Of a DNA stretch of 64,000 nt, positions 16,943-26,375 are shown one piece after another. Position 1 is the first letter of the stretch, and every line of letters starts with the position of its first letter. The stretch lies in NCBI RefSeq assembly GCF_001029285.1, contig NZ_LDZY01000015.1:59573-123572 (forward strand), given 5' to 3'. Made by a program: the position numbers and the translations under genes. The notes beneath the pieces are model-generated. The model saw nothing but the letters and a program-made list of their open reading frames with translations, was not told the origin of the DNA and did no database searches. Source of the stretch: Desulfosporosinus acididurans. Its GTDB lineage: Bacteria; Bacillota; Desulfitobacteriia; Desulfitobacteriales; Desulfitobacteriaceae.

Positions 16943-18556
16943 CTAATGCTCCAACAAATCCTTAAGCTCTGTCTCCAAATCCAACGAAACACTGCTGTTT
17001 GTCCCAATAACTGACGATTGCTTAATATAACCCACATTATACAACAAGAAATAATTCAAACTCGAAGGAATAGTATATTGCGGGACCATAGCAACAAACC
17101 CACCTTGTTTAGCAGCTAAAGCCGCTGTTACCAGAGCATCGGCTTTGGGATTTCCCGAACTCACGTCACCTTGACGGACAAGGCCGGAGGCGAAATAGAG
17201 GGGGGTTTGAGGCTTAGAAGTGTTAAAAAGATTTTGGAAGATGATATTTTGCGTATCGTATTGATCATAGCCGCCCCAGCGCTTAACGTGGTAGTTGGAG
17301 CTTAGTTGATTTTGCACGGAATTTCCTATGACCGCCGTACCTCCCAGCAAAATAACGTTACTTGCCTTAAGAGTTGTCAAAGCCTTAGCCGTGGAAGAGG
17401 GTACGGTATCTCTTTCCGTAAGCAGAATCGGACTTCCCTGTTCAGCAGCAAAAGCGCTGATGGCGATAGCATCGGGAATTGCGGCATAATTAGCGATATA
17501 AACGGTCTGGGTAGGATCAATCCCCACAGTCGCAGAGATCTGTGCCGCCGTATCGTAAGCCTGCTGACCGGCAATTCGGGTAACGGTGAACTCATTGCTC
17601 AAACTATCTTGAATTCCTTGGGAGACCGCAACGGTCCCACCGACAATATAGATATTTTTAGCTCCCAGATTTCGAATTTCCGTTAGCGTGCGATTATCTA
17701 ATGTAGAAGAACCAGTCATAAGAATCGGTGCATCAAGCTTCTTCGAAAGAGGGGCAGCGGCAAGAGCATCTGAAAATTGATCGTCTCTGGTCAAGATGAC
17801 ATTTGGGGTACCGGAAGCCCAACCGCTTTGAGCCACACTGATTGCCAAGGAGACATTATCCCCAGAATCCCCACCAATGCGGGCGTTTTGAGTGTAGGCC
17901 GGGAGTACAGGTATAGTACCAATGATATGGCCGGCAAAGAGAATATTGACGTTCCCAAATTGTGTTGGGGTCATATTAAATGTAAAGGTTCCATCGCTTA
18001 GCGTCGTAAAAGAGATTAAGGAACTTCCAACTAATGTTCCATCAACTGTTCCAGAGTCACGCATCAAAGGTTTACCGTTGGTATCCGTTACTTTTACCCT
18101 TATGGCATTGTTGGTATTAATATATAAAGGGTCTGTGACAAAAGCTTTTGCGTCCAACACTGTAATAGTTCCCGTGGCAAATGCTGTTCCCAACGCCCCC
18201 TCTTGAATTACTAACTGATAATCCCCGGCGGTATCTATCGTCACATTGGAAACTGTATAATCTCCGGTATTTCCAGATATCTGATATATTTTGGAGGTGC
18301 CATCAGAACCCTTAATCGTTGCACTGGCTACTGATCCTGAATAGGGATTTCCGTTATTATCCCAAAGCTGGACATTAATATTGCCTGTTTCTCCGGCAAT
18401 CAGTGTTGAATCGTTGCTGGTTGCGAAACTAAGCCATGCGAGCCAGCTCCCGCCGTCATTTGTGTCCGCTGCTGCTATCCCCGGAATCATCCCTATCAGC
18501 AAAATCACGATGGCCAGAACGCTCATCACTACCTGGGCCCGTTTACTTTTCCTCAT
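16943..18556 (-). CDS. Secreted CWB2 surface protein with N-terminal Ig-like domain
   Basis: This is a 537-residue protein. A signal peptide (MRKSKRAQ, hydrophobic core, GIAAAD) is followed by about 180 residues of Ig-like beta sandwich and then three CWB2 repeats to the C-terminus (ARIGGDSGD, RIAGQQAYDTA and RWGGYDQYDTQ mark each start). CWB2 repeats bind anionic wall polymers in S-layer proteins of clostridia. I chose the ATG at 18554-18556, with AAGGGG about 6 nt upstream, over an in-frame start 42 bp earlier. Some repeat motifs are weak in the third unit. It lies downstream of the ABC exporter genes and could be in the same transcript, since no terminator is evident between them. Confidence 0.85.
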   Translation of the reverse strand: MRKSKRAQVVMSVLAIVILLIGMIPGIAAADTNDGGSWLAWLSFATSNDSTLIAGETGNINVQLWDNNGNPYSGSVASATIKGSDGTSKIYQISGNTGDYTVSNVTIDTAGDYQLVIQEGALGTAFATGTITVLDAKAFVTDPLYINTNNAIRVKVTDTNGKPLMRDSGTVDGTLVGSSLISFTTLSDGTFTFNMTPTQFGNVNILFAGHIIGTIPVLPAYTQNARIGGDSGDNVSLAISVAQSGWASGTPNVILTRDDQFSDALAAAPLSKKLDAPILMTGSSTLDNRTLTEIRNLGAKNIYIVGGTVAVSQGIQDSLSNEFTVTRIAGQQAYDTAAQISATVGIDPTQTVYIANYAAIPDAIAISAFAAEQGSPILLTERDTVPSSTAKALTTLKASNVILLGGTAVIGNSVQNQLSSNYHVKRWGGYDQYDTQNIIFQNLFNTSKPQTPLYFASGLVRQGDVSSGNPKADALVTAALAAKQGGFVAMVPQYTIPSSLNYFLLYNVGYIKQSSVIGTNSSVSLDLETELKDLLEH

Positions 18557-18658
18557 ATTTTTCCCCTTTCCAACTTTTCCGATAACCAAAATTTGCACAA
18601 TCGAATCAAATACCTGGAAGCAAGCAGCAAAATCCTAATGACCATGATAATTGATAGA

Positions 18659-19876
18659 TTACTCATACCTTAAAGCGTCAATTGGATCCATCGAAGCCGC
18701 TTTTCGGGCCGGAAACACTCCGAAGATTATGCCGATGGCTGCAGAGAAACCGAAGGCGACTAACACAGACATTGGGGAAATACTGGTACTCATCTTTAAG
18801 GCTTTCCCAGCCAGGGTTGATCCTCCAAAGCCGAGAACAATCCCAATCCCACCTCCCAGAATACTAAGCACAATAGCTTCAATGAGAAATTGCAGCATGA
18901 TATCCATACCTTTAGCTCCGATAGCTTTACGGATTCCGATCTCCCGCGTTCGTTCGGTAACCGAAACAAGCATAATATTCATAATGCCAATCCCCCCAAC
19001 CAAGAGGGAAATTCCGGCAATACCGCCTAGGAGCATGGTCAAAGTTTGGGTTACTCCCGTCATAGTTTGTAACATATCGGCCTGATTTTGAATCGTAAAA
19101 TCATCACTTTGTCCGGCTTGGATTTTATGAGCCCTTTCCAGCTCGGCTGTAATCTGATTTTGAGCGGCTTGCATTTGATCCGCCGAAGTCGCTGAGACCA
19201 GGATATTACGAACAGTTTTTTTCCCAAGCAAACGCTCCTGAATGGTAGAAATAGGTGCGGTAATCATATCGTCACTGCTCATAAAACCGGTAGATCCTGT
19301 TGCAGTTGTCACTCCAATAACTTGGAAAGGTACATTGTTAATCTTAATGACTTTGCCGATCACTGAAGCATTAGCGTCGCCGAAAAGGTCCGTAACTACA
19401 GTAGGGCCAAGGACAGCCACACGGGCGCCTTTATCAACATCGTCTGTTGTAATATAACGTCCCGTGGCCACGGTTACGTTTTTAATTTCCTGATAATCCT
19501 GAGTCGTCCCCATAATCGTGGTCGAGGTGTTGCCCGAGCCAAAAACCACTTGTCCATTGGTATTCGCGACGGGAGCGACTGCCTTCACAGCCGTTCCGAT
19601 CTGAATTTTATCGACATCCGTCATTTTTAAAGTATCGGAACTGCCCATTCCTCCCCGGACTCCCCCGGAATTGGACTGTCCCGAGCTGATGGTCAGGAGA
19701 TTTGAACCCAAGCCTTGAATCTGTGAGGTAATCGAAGCTGTCGCTCCGTTGCCTATGCCCACCATGGCGATAACAGCCGCAACCCCGATAATCATACCCA
19801 GCATGGTGAGGGCAGAGCGCAGCTTGTTGGCCCGCAAGGCTCGAAGAGAGACCCGAATACTTTCTAAAAAGTTCAC
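18659..19876 (-). CDS. MacB-type ABC transporter permease
   Basis: The 405-residue protein has one transmembrane helix near residues 20-45, a large extracytoplasmic domain (about 45-280) and three helices in the C-terminal quarter. That is the MacB/FtsX (type VII ABC) layout. Typical motifs are LRALRANKLRSALTMLG at the start and TREIGIRKAIGA before the last helices. With the ATPase encoded just upstream (4-bp overlap) and the HlyD-like adaptor, it should move peptides, lipopeptides or antibiotics by mechanotransmission rather than through a channel. The substrate is unknown. Confidence 0.9.
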   Translation of the reverse strand: MNFLESIRVSLRALRANKLRSALTMLGMIIGVAAVIAMVGIGNGATASITSQIQGLGSNLLTISSGQSNSGGVRGGMGSSDTLKMTDVDKIQIGTAVKAVAPVANTNGQVVFGSGNTSTTIMGTTQDYQEIKNVTVATGRYITTDDVDKGARVAVLGPTVVTDLFGDANASVIGKVIKINNVPFQVIGVTTATGSTGFMSSDDMITAPISTIQERLLGKKTVRNILVSATSADQMQAAQNQITAELERAHKIQAGQSDDFTIQNQADMLQTMTGVTQTLTMLLGGIAGISLLVGGIGIMNIMLVSVTERTREIGIRKAIGAKGMDIMLQFLIEAIVLSILGGGIGIVLGFGGSTLAGKALKMSTSISPMSVLVAFGFSAAIGIIFGVFPARKAASMDPIDALRYE

Positions 19877-20598
19877 TTTGCTACTCCCTCCTCGACGATC
19901 TGAGCTCGAGCTTTACGGGGATTGGCAACCTTCTCATCCCCTTCAATGTTGCCATCACGGAAATGGACAATCCGTTCTGTAAATTCCGCAATATCCGGTT
20001 CATGAGTAACCAGGACAATGGTATTACCTGACTCGTGCAGCCGCTGAAAAATAGCCATAACCTCTTCACTGGACTTACTGTCTAAATTCCCAGTGGGTTC
20101 GTCGGCTAAAATGATCGAAGGTTTGGTAACAAGGGCGCGGGCAATGGCTACCCGCTGCTGTTGACCTCCCGAGAGCTCTTTAGGTTTGTGATAAACCCGG
20201 CCGCCGAGGCCGACAGATTCTAGAGCTGCAATGGCACGAGTACGCCTTTCTTTGCTGGGTACCCCGGCGTAAAGCATAGGAAGCTCGACATTTTCTACCG
20301 CCGTCGTGCGGGGCAAGAGATTAAATCCCTGGAAAACAAAGCCGATCTTACGATTGCGAATCACCGACAACTGGTCACCGCTTGCTTTGGCCACATCGGT
20401 TCCGTCGAGAAAATACTCTCCTTCGGTGGGGGTATCCAAGCAGCCCAAAATATTCATCATTGATGATTTACCGGAACCGGAGGGTCCCATGATGGAAACA
20501 AACTCACTAGCTCCCACGTGAAGATCCACCCCGGCTAAGGCAGCAACTTGAATATCACCGTTGGCATAGATCTTTTTAATCCCTTTAAGATCGATCAA
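19873..20598 (-). CDS. MacB/LolD-type ABC transporter ATP-binding protein
   Basis: The 241-residue ATPase carries Walker A (GPSGSGKSS, about residue 38), Q-loop ([10 protein letters not shown]), signature ([15 protein letters not shown]) and Walker B with D-loop ([11 protein letters not shown]). These are diagnostic of the MacB/LolD/FtsE class. The start is TTG at 20596-20598 with GGAGGG upstream; the nearby ATG is out of frame. It overlaps the permease gene by 4 bp and follows the adaptor gene by 37 bp, forming an adaptor-ATPase-permease operon. Confidence 0.93.
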   Translation of the reverse strand: MIDLKGIKKIYANGDIQVAALAGVDLHVGASEFVSIMGPSGSGKSSMMNILGCLDTPTEGEYFLDGTDVAKASGDQLSVIRNRKIGFVFQGFNLLPRTTAVENVELPMLYAGVPSKERRTRAIAALESVGLGGRVYHKPKELSGGQQQRVAIARALVTKPSIILADEPTGNLDSKSSEEVMAIFQRLHESGNTIVLVTHEPDIAEFTERIVHFRDGNIEGDEKVANPRKARAQIVEEGVAK

Positions 20599-20635
20599 AT
20601 TGCATCCCTCCTAACGTATTCTAAAGCTAGCTCAC

Positions 20636-22279
20636 TTAATTTCCTCTGGGACGTCCGCCGCCGCCAGTCACAGCTCTTGCAGCGCCGCCGCCAAAGCCAA
20701 ATCCAGACTTGGAATTCGAGTTAGAATTAGTCGTCGTTGTGTTGGAAACCGTACCGGTAACGACTTCCTGCCCTTCTTGCAAACCGCTCTTGATTTCCAC
20801 ATTAGTGCCATCGTCAAGACCAACCACGACGGGAACCATACGCACATTAGCCATAGCATTTTTGCTGCCGGCGCCACTTCTTGTTCCTGAATATCCGCTG
20901 CCGCCATTTCCAGAGCCAGTGGATCCGCTGCCTGATTTTCTAGCACCTGAATATCCGTTAGCCGCGTTGCCTGCTTGGTTGGAACCGGTTTTGGATTGTC
21001 CTTGAGATTGGGACTGCGCTTGGGAATTGGCTGTTGCGGACGTTGTGCCCGGAGCTGCAGGTACCAATACAAACGATTGTGTTCCCCTGGTCTTAACCGC
21101 TTCGCTCGGCACAGTTAAAACATTTTTCGCTTCAGCGACAATAATATTGACATTGGCATTCATGCCTGCCCGGAGAAGGTCACTGTTTTGGTCAACTGTC
21201 GCTGTGACCTGATAGGTAGTAACGTTGGAGGTCGTTGTGCCCTGCAAAGCAACTGCATTCACTGTCCCACTGATATGATTATTCGGATAGGAGTCAAGGG
21301 TAATATCTACTTTTTGTCCGACTTTGCATTGGGTAATATCTGCCTGGTCTATTGCAGCATCTACTTCAAGTTTGTCTCCTACAGGAGTGATCGTGATGAT
21401 GGATTTGGAATCCGAATCTTGCCCCTGTTGCAGCGGGCAATCTACGACCACAGCATCTACCGGTGCAATGATTGAAGCATCAGCTAAATCAGCCTGAGCG
21501 CTGGCGAGCTGAGCCTGAGCAATTTGAATGCTAGCTTGAGCCGATTGAACATCGGAAGCTTGCGGACCTTGCTTCTGCTGTTCCACTTGATATTGAGCGG
21601 CGGTAACGTCAGCCTGGGCAGCAGCTAAGGCTTTCGCCGCCCCTCCATTTTGATTGTTATTAGCAGTAGTTAGAGCATCTAAAGCTGAATTCAAAGAACT
21701 TTGAGCAGATTGGACGGAGGAAGAATTTCCGCTCAACTGCGCTTTCGCTAAATTATCGCTGGCTTGTTTAACGTTACTATTGGCCAAAGTCACTTGATTG
21801 GCCAAATAGCCAGGATCCGCATTCTGCTGGGCAGTCGTTAAATTCACCTGCGCTTTGGCAAGAGTCGACTCGGCTTGCGCAAGGGTTTGAGCATTATAGG
21901 AATTCTCAAGGTCTTGATACTTGGATTCAGCGGAAGTCACACTGGCCTCTGCCTGTAAAACAGAGGTTTTTAATTTTGTATCGTCGATCTTAGCAAGGAC
22001 TTCCCCCGCTTTAACCGTATCTCCTGTTTTCACATTTAGTTGTACGATTTTCCCGGCAGAAGAGGCGTTTCCTGAGGTCGGAAAGGTTAAGGTAATCGCG
22101 TGGGGGTAATTAACAGTTCCGGTTGCCGTAATCACTTTTTGAACATCACCCATTTTAGCCTTGGAGGTTGTATAAGCAGCTGCCGCCGGTTTTGCCGTAA
22201 AATGCTTATACGCCCAATAGCCCCCTCCCAAGACCAGCAGAACACCAATCACCCCAATGGTCACCTTTTTTTTGTTCAT
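20636..22279 (-). CDS. HlyD/MacA-type membrane fusion (adaptor) protein
   Basis: The 547-residue protein has a single N-terminal membrane anchor (residues 7-24), a lipoyl-type half motif, a long Ala/Gln-rich coiled-coil hairpin (about 95-265), the second lipoyl half (IIAPVDAVVVDC) and a beta-barrel region. A Ser/Gly/Asn-rich low-complexity tract (about 415-470) interrupts the membrane-proximal domain and another ends the protein (GFGGGAARAV). In Gram-positive bacteria such adaptors help MacB-like exporters without an outer-membrane tunnel. It is the first gene of the exporter operon, with its own 144-bp upstream region carrying a predicted regulator box. Confidence 0.88.
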   Translation of the reverse strand: MNKKKVTIGVIGVLLVLGGGYWAYKHFTAKPAAAAYTTSKAKMGDVQKVITATGTVNYPHAITLTFPTSGNASSAGKIVQLNVKTGDTVKAGEVLAKIDDTKLKTSVLQAEASVTSAESKYQDLENSYNAQTLAQAESTLAKAQVNLTTAQQNADPGYLANQVTLANSNVKQASDNLAKAQLSGNSSSVQSAQSSLNSALDALTTANNNQNGGAAKALAAAQADVTAAQYQVEQQKQGPQASDVQSAQASIQIAQAQLASAQADLADASIIAPVDAVVVDCPLQQGQDSDSKSIITITPVGDKLEVDAAIDQADITQCKVGQKVDITLDSYPNNHISGTVNAVALQGTTTSNVTTYQVTATVDQNSDLLRAGMNANVNIIVAEAKNVLTVPSEAVKTRGTQSFVLVPAAPGTTSATANSQAQSQSQGQSKTGSNQAGNAANGYSGARKSGSGSTGSGNGGSGYSGTRSGAGSKNAMANVRMVPVVVGLDDGTNVEIKSGLQEGQEVVTGTVSNTTTTNSNSNSKSGFGFGGGAARAVTGGGGRPRGN

Positions 22280-22395
22280 ACTCTTTCTCCTTTTCTCGCT
22301 CGTTTAAACACAATTCTTAAGTATCTCTCTGCTTGTACTTTAAAAATAATTCTTGCTTAGAATACCATAGACTTTTGTTCAAACGAGGAAGGACT

Positions 22396-22412
22396 TCTTA
22401 AGATATTGTTAA
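22396..22412 (-). promoter_or_regulatory. PhoP-box-like direct repeat before the exporter operon
   Basis: On the minus strand TTAACA, five bases, then TTAAGA form a direct repeat with 11-bp period. OmpR/PhoB-family regulators bind such tandem sites. A similar array precedes the response-regulator gene at 24695-24722. No experiment is implied; this is pattern matching. Confidence 0.45.
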
Positions 22413-22422
22413 GGATTGACAT

Positions 22423-23943
22423 TTAAAGAGTTTGGGGCCTCACAGGCAGTAGAATCCGGAAACTGCTTCCTTCGCCAAGTTTACTCTCAACCTTGATTGT
22501 TCCTCCGTGTGCCTGGATGAATTCTTTAGCAATAGCTAAGCCTAAACCAGTTCCGCCGTTCTCTCGTTCTCGGGATTTGTCAACTCGATAAAAGCGATCA
22601 AAGATATGGTCGAGTTCCTCCACAGGAATTCCTTCGCCGGAATCTCTCACGGTTACCTGCACCCATCCTCCGGTTGCAGATTCATCCCGGGAATTTTTTT
22701 CCTTAGAACCGGCTTCCTCAGTCTTATCGTCCTTTCTCCGAAAAACATCCCGCAAGCGCCGTGAGGCATCCTCTCCGGCCACTTCGTTTTCCCGAAGATT
22801 TTCCACCTCTTCTAAGAGAACGCTCAGAGATCCTCCTGACGGAGTATGCAAAAGCGCATTGCCAATTAAGTTGACGAAAACCTGGGTTAACCGATCGGCA
22901 TCACCGATGATCTCCGGAATCTTCCCGCCGCTGATGTTGATGTTTAAACCGCGTTCCTCAAATTCTATTTGAAATTGTTCCATAATTTTTCCGACAATAG
23001 TCCGAAGGTTAACTGTACTAAGGGCCATAGGCAATTTGCCCGCTTCTGCCAGACTTAGCTGCTGCAGGTCGCGAACCAAGCGAATAAGTCTTAAAGTTTC
23101 ATCCTGGATGGGCAGAATTGTCTCCGGAGTTGAAGGCAGTACACCCTCTTGAATAGATTCCAGTTTACCCAGGATAACTGCCAGAGGAGTCCGCAATTCG
23201 TGGGCAATATCTGCCACCATGTTGCGTCTCACTTCTTCATTGCGATTCAATTGCTCCGTCATTTTATTAAAATCACGGGCCAAAAGGGCGATATCGCCAT
23301 CGCCTTCGACTTCGACACGTGAAGCCAGATCACCGTCACCAACCCGCCGCACGGCTTCCATGAGGCGATTTAAAGGCTGGGTAAAATGCCGGGTTAAGAG
23401 CAGCCCTAAAAGCAGCGCGATTAGAGACGTAATAATTAAACCGATAATCATGCCTTGAATAATGGAAGTCCCGATCGTTTTCGCCAACTTGCTGTCTACC
23501 ATAGAGGTGTGTATCGACTGCCAATAATGCCCCACTATTTTCCCATTGGCCGTGATTGGCTGCCATTGCTTTTCGATTTTTTCATGATCAGGAAGAGCAG
23601 TGAGCTGTTTGCCCAAATCTTTATTCGAGGGATCAACAATGACTTTATTATTTTGGTTAAAGACTAAAAAATGCTGAAAATCCCGTGGCGGGTGGGCAAA
23701 TTTAGGATCAGGCGGTTTGGTCATAGCCTGGGAAACGTGGTCCTGAACCCCCTCCCAGCTGCTGTGTCCCTCATAGTAAACACTGAGCAGTTGATTCAAG
23801 TGATCTCCGAAAGACTGCTGCACATAGGTTTCAGCATGTCCAATCAAAGCCTGAGTTGAGGTAAGGGCAATACCGGCAAAAACAATGGACATAAAAACAA
23901 CCATGCCGATTAAAGCCAAGATAAACTTACGCCTTAACGTCAT
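22423..23943 (-). CDS. Membrane sensor histidine kinase
   Basis: This is a 506-residue kinase. Transmembrane helices at about 8-29 and 160-184 flank an extracytoplasmic sensor region of about 130 residues. HAMP (about 185-235), the phosphoacceptor helix with His248 (DIAHELRTP) and the HATPase domain (N box FVNLIGNAL, G boxes DSGEGI and GTGLGLAI) follow. An odd feature is a charged, Lys/Glu/Arg-rich insertion of about 50 residues between the N box and the first G box, where most kinases have only a short strand connection. It overlaps the response-regulator gene by 4 bp. The signal is unknown; the neighbours suggest envelope or drug stress. Confidence 0.93.
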   Translation of the reverse strand: MTLRRKFILALIGMVVFMSIVFAGIALTSTQALIGHAETYVQQSFGDHLNQLLSVYYEGHSSWEGVQDHVSQAMTKPPDPKFAHPPRDFQHFLVFNQNNKVIVDPSNKDLGKQLTALPDHEKIEKQWQPITANGKIVGHYWQSIHTSMVDSKLAKTIGTSIIQGMIIGLIITSLIALLLGLLLTRHFTQPLNRLMEAVRRVGDGDLASRVEVEGDGDIALLARDFNKMTEQLNRNEEVRRNMVADIAHELRTPLAVILGKLESIQEGVLPSTPETILPIQDETLRLIRLVRDLQQLSLAEAGKLPMALSTVNLRTIVGKIMEQFQIEFEERGLNINISGGKIPEIIGDADRLTQVFVNLIGNALLHTPSGGSLSVLLEEVENLRENEVAGEDASRRLRDVFRRKDDKTEEAGSKEKNSRDESATGGWVQVTVRDSGEGIPVEELDHIFDRFYRVDKSRERENGGTGLGLAIAKEFIQAHGGTIKVESKLGEGSSFRILLPVRPQTL

Positions 23944-24641
23944 AGGTTCTCACCAAACCGATACCCAACCCCAAATACGGTTTCAATATATTTAGGATCA
24001 CTGGGATTATCTTCGATTTTTTTGCGCAAGTTCGAGACATGAGTGTCGATAGAACGTTCATAATAAAGATACTCTTCTCCCATGGCCTGACGCAGTAGCT
24101 GGAGCCGGCTGTAGACTGTCCCCGGACGCAAGGCCAATAAATGAAGAATATTAAACTCTGTCGGTGTAAGAAGCAATTCCTGCCCTTTTTTCGTGACCTT
24201 ATGGCTTGTAACATCAATGGTCAAGTCTCCGCGCATGAGGAGAGATGAATTGGAGTTCTCCTGAACGCCCCCGGTGGAGCGCCGCAGTACTGTTTTTATG
24301 CGGGCTGCCAACTCCCTCAGGCTAAAGGGCTTAACGATATAATCATCGGCGCCAAACTCAAGTCCTAAAACACGATCAATCTCCTCTGACTTGGCCGTTA
24401 ACATAATGATGGGGATTGTGCTTGTCTCACGCAAACGTTTACACATTTCTAACCCGCTCATTCCCGGCAGCATCCAATCAAGCAGCACCAAATCCGGTTT
24501 TTCCTTTTCGATGAGTTCAATCCCCTCAAGACCGTTCTGCGCCGTTACAACACTAAAACCATCCCTCGTAAGATAGTCTCGCACGAGGGTTAAAATCTCA
24601 GCCTCATCATCCACTAATACAATTTTAGTTCCCACGTCCAC
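23940..24641 (-). CDS. OmpR/PhoB-family response regulator
   Basis: Residues 1-120 form a receiver domain with the acidic pair (VDDEAE), the phosphoacceptor Asp in LLDWMLPG and the conserved Lys in IVKPFS. The C-terminal 100 residues are a winged helix (LTPTEFNILHLL, SNLRKKIE, GVGYRF). I chose the GTG at 24639-24641, where GGAGG precedes it by 5 nt; a second GTG 6 bp further in is also possible, and an upstream in-frame GTG has no ribosome site. It is cotranscribed with the kinase and probably controls itself and the exporter through the TTAA-type repeats. Confidence 0.93.
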   Translation of the reverse strand: MDVGTKIVLVDDEAEILTLVRDYLTRDGFSVVTAQNGLEGIELIEKEKPDLVLLDWMLPGMSGLEMCKRLRETSTIPIIMLTAKSEEIDRVLGLEFGADDYIVKPFSLRELAARIKTVLRRSTGGVQENSNSSLLMRGDLTIDVTSHKVTKKGQELLLTPTEFNILHLLALRPGTVYSRLQLLRQAMGEEYLYYERSIDTHVSNLRKKIEDNPSDPKYIETVFGVGYRFGENL

Positions 24642-24694
24642 AGCTCCCTCCAGCTTTCGATCTAAAATTTTGATAGTCACAGTATACCGCGTAA

Positions 24695-24722
24695 ATTTTA
24701 GTTGTATTTAAGATTATTTTAA
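24695..24722 (-). promoter_or_regulatory. PhoP-box-like triple direct repeat before the two-component genes
   Basis: Minus strand: TTAAAA, five bases, TTAAAT, five bases, TAAAAT, again with an 11-bp period. It lies 54-81 bp upstream of the regulator start. The match in period to 22396-22412 suggests one regulator for both promoters. Confidence 0.45.
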
Positions 24723-24784
24723 AGATTTTATGGAGATTTCGCTACCATGCTTCTCCGGGCAGATAACTCATTTCTTAATATGCC

Positions 24785-24822
24785 AAAAAATACCTCCACT
24801 TAAGCAAGCAAAGGTATTTTTT
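24785..24822 (-). terminator. Terminator between the marR and response-regulator genes
   Basis: AAAAAATACCT (24785-24795) and AGGTATTTTTT (24812-24822) are exact complements with a 16-nt loop. The T-run serves both strands. It lies 12 bp past the marR stop. Confidence 0.75.
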
Positions 24823-24833
24823 CCTCATAATTA

Positions 24834-25268
24834 TTATAAGTTCATCCGCTGTTCCAGAAGTTCTAAACTCTGAAGCAGCTTCTGATATTCCTCTTCTGAA
24901 TAATTCTCGAAAACGTCACTCAAAAAGTTTTGCCGTTCAGCGATAACAGCATCAACAATTTCATGGCCTTTGTCCAATAAACGCAGCCGAACCATTCTCC
25001 GGTCATTTTTATCCCGAACCCGTTCTACCAGCTGCGCTCGTTCCATTCGATCTGCTAAATCTGTGGCAGTGCTGCAGGCTACAAATAAGTGTTTCCCCAG
25101 TTCACCCATGGTTAGCGGCCCAAATTCCCAGATACTTAAGAGTGCATTGAACTGAAGTGAAGAAATTTCCATACCGACTAGAATCGATCGTCCGCGCTTA
25201 AACAAAATGGTGTTTGCTCGTCTTAAGGTCTCCTCTAATTGTTTGGTCAGTTCTTCCGTTGACGCCAT
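24834..25268 (-). CDS. MarR-family transcriptional regulator
   Basis: The 144-residue protein has the MarR winged helix: LTMGELGKHLFVACSTATDLADRM spans the recognition helix region and DKNDRRMVRLRLLDKG the wing. I started it at the ATG at 25266-25268, with GGGGGA 6 nt upstream, rather than the ATG 21 bp earlier, which lacks a site. MarR proteins usually repress efflux or stress genes next to them and release DNA on binding phenolic compounds. The adjacent two-component and exporter genes would fit, but a terminator separates them. Confidence 0.87.
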   Translation of the reverse strand: MASTEELTKQLEETLRRANTILFKRGRSILVGMEISSLQFNALLSIWEFGPLTMGELGKHLFVACSTATDLADRMERAQLVERVRDKNDRRMVRLRLLDKGHEIVDAVIAERQNFLSDVFENYSEEEYQKLLQSLELLEQRMNL

Positions 25269-25351
25269 CTCTCGTCCCCCATTCTCCATTTAACTCTATT
25301 TTAGCATAGATTCAGGGGTTGTACACAAGGAAATATGCCAGCGAATCCTCG

Positions 25352-26179
25352 TTAAGTAGAACTCGGCGGGTAATTAAAGAGATTGATCGAACTGGGGGAA
25401 TTAGGTAGCGCATTGTCAGTTTTATTCGGCTGTGAGGTACCTGTTCCCGAAGGCTGCGAGGATTGCGAAGGCTGTAAAGATTGACCGGAAGTTCCTGAAC
25501 TGCCATTATTCTTATCTGTTCCCGCACTGCTTCCAAGATTAGGAATTATACTCGTTACAGGTGTTGATCCCTTTACCAAACTTGGTTTACTGACCAAATT
25601 TGTGGCATCAATTGTGCCATACTTCGTAAGGGGTTTACCTTCGATACGAATTTGGACTTGTTTTATTGTTGAATACTGGGTCAGTGTATTGACAAGGCCG
25701 TAAAGTGCTGCTTCCGGTGTAACTTTGGAACTGGGCTGCAGAAATTCTTTGCTTAAATCCACGACCGCCAAATCACCTTTAACAGCGATATCCAAAAGTG
25801 TTGTTGAGGCCGGGACAGCGGCTTGATCTTTTGTCCCTTTGGCTGCTGCCGGTCCTTTTAACCACTCAGTTACCGTTTCTCTGGCGACACTTAAGGTCTT
25901 AGGCAATGTACGTTGTTCTTTGACAAGATACTTTCCTGTCGAGTCTGGAAAATACAGTGTGATGACCTTGCTATCCGCCGATGGTGATGTTGATGTTGAA
26001 GTCAAAGCCGAGGCTGCTGCAGAAATTGCCGCCGTTTTATCCCCGCCAATAAAGTTTCCAAAAGAGCTGTCAGTCCCATCCTTGTTGATAAGAGTTTCCA
26101 ATGTACCGCAGCCCGTAAGAGACAACAGACTTAGGACTATCATCCCTATTACTAGTTTAGACCCTGCTCTGATTTTCAA
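25352..26179 (-). CDS. GerMN-domain lipoprotein
   Basis: The 275-residue protein has a lipoprotein signal with lipobox LTGC (Cys24). A GerMN (sporulation/germination) domain occupies about residues 75-205: VITLYFPDSTGKYLV, EWLKGP and VDLSKEF are typical. The C-terminal 70 residues are Ser/Gly/Gln/Pro-rich and probably disordered. GerM-type proteins belong to the spore envelope channel assembly in Bacillus, but the domain also occurs in wall-associated lipoproteins unrelated to sporulation. It stands alone on the minus strand. Confidence 0.85.
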   Translation of the reverse strand: MKIRAGSKLVIGMIVLSLLSLTGCGTLETLINKDGTDSSFGNFIGGDKTAAISAAASALTSTSTSPSADSKVITLYFPDSTGKYLVKEQRTLPKTLSVARETVTEWLKGPAAAKGTKDQAAVPASTTLLDIAVKGDLAVVDLSKEFLQPSSKVTPEAALYGLVNTLTQYSTIKQVQIRIEGKPLTKYGTIDATNLVSKPSLVKGSTPVTSIIPNLGSSAGTDKNNGSSGTSGQSLQPSQSSQPSGTGTSQPNKTDNALPNSPSSINLFNYPPSST

Positions 26180-26375
26180 TGATTGATGCCCCCTCCCAGA
26201 TCGTTTAAGCTATGATTCCGTTATGGTTTCCTCACAATAAGCCTATGCTTTGTCCGCGAAAATAGTACAAGAACTCACTCCAAGAGATGAATTTGACTGC
26301 GGAAAATATTTGTATAAAGCTCAGCTTTAGACCATAAATATGATAGCGATTAAACGTTTGGAAAGGAGATCCCTC

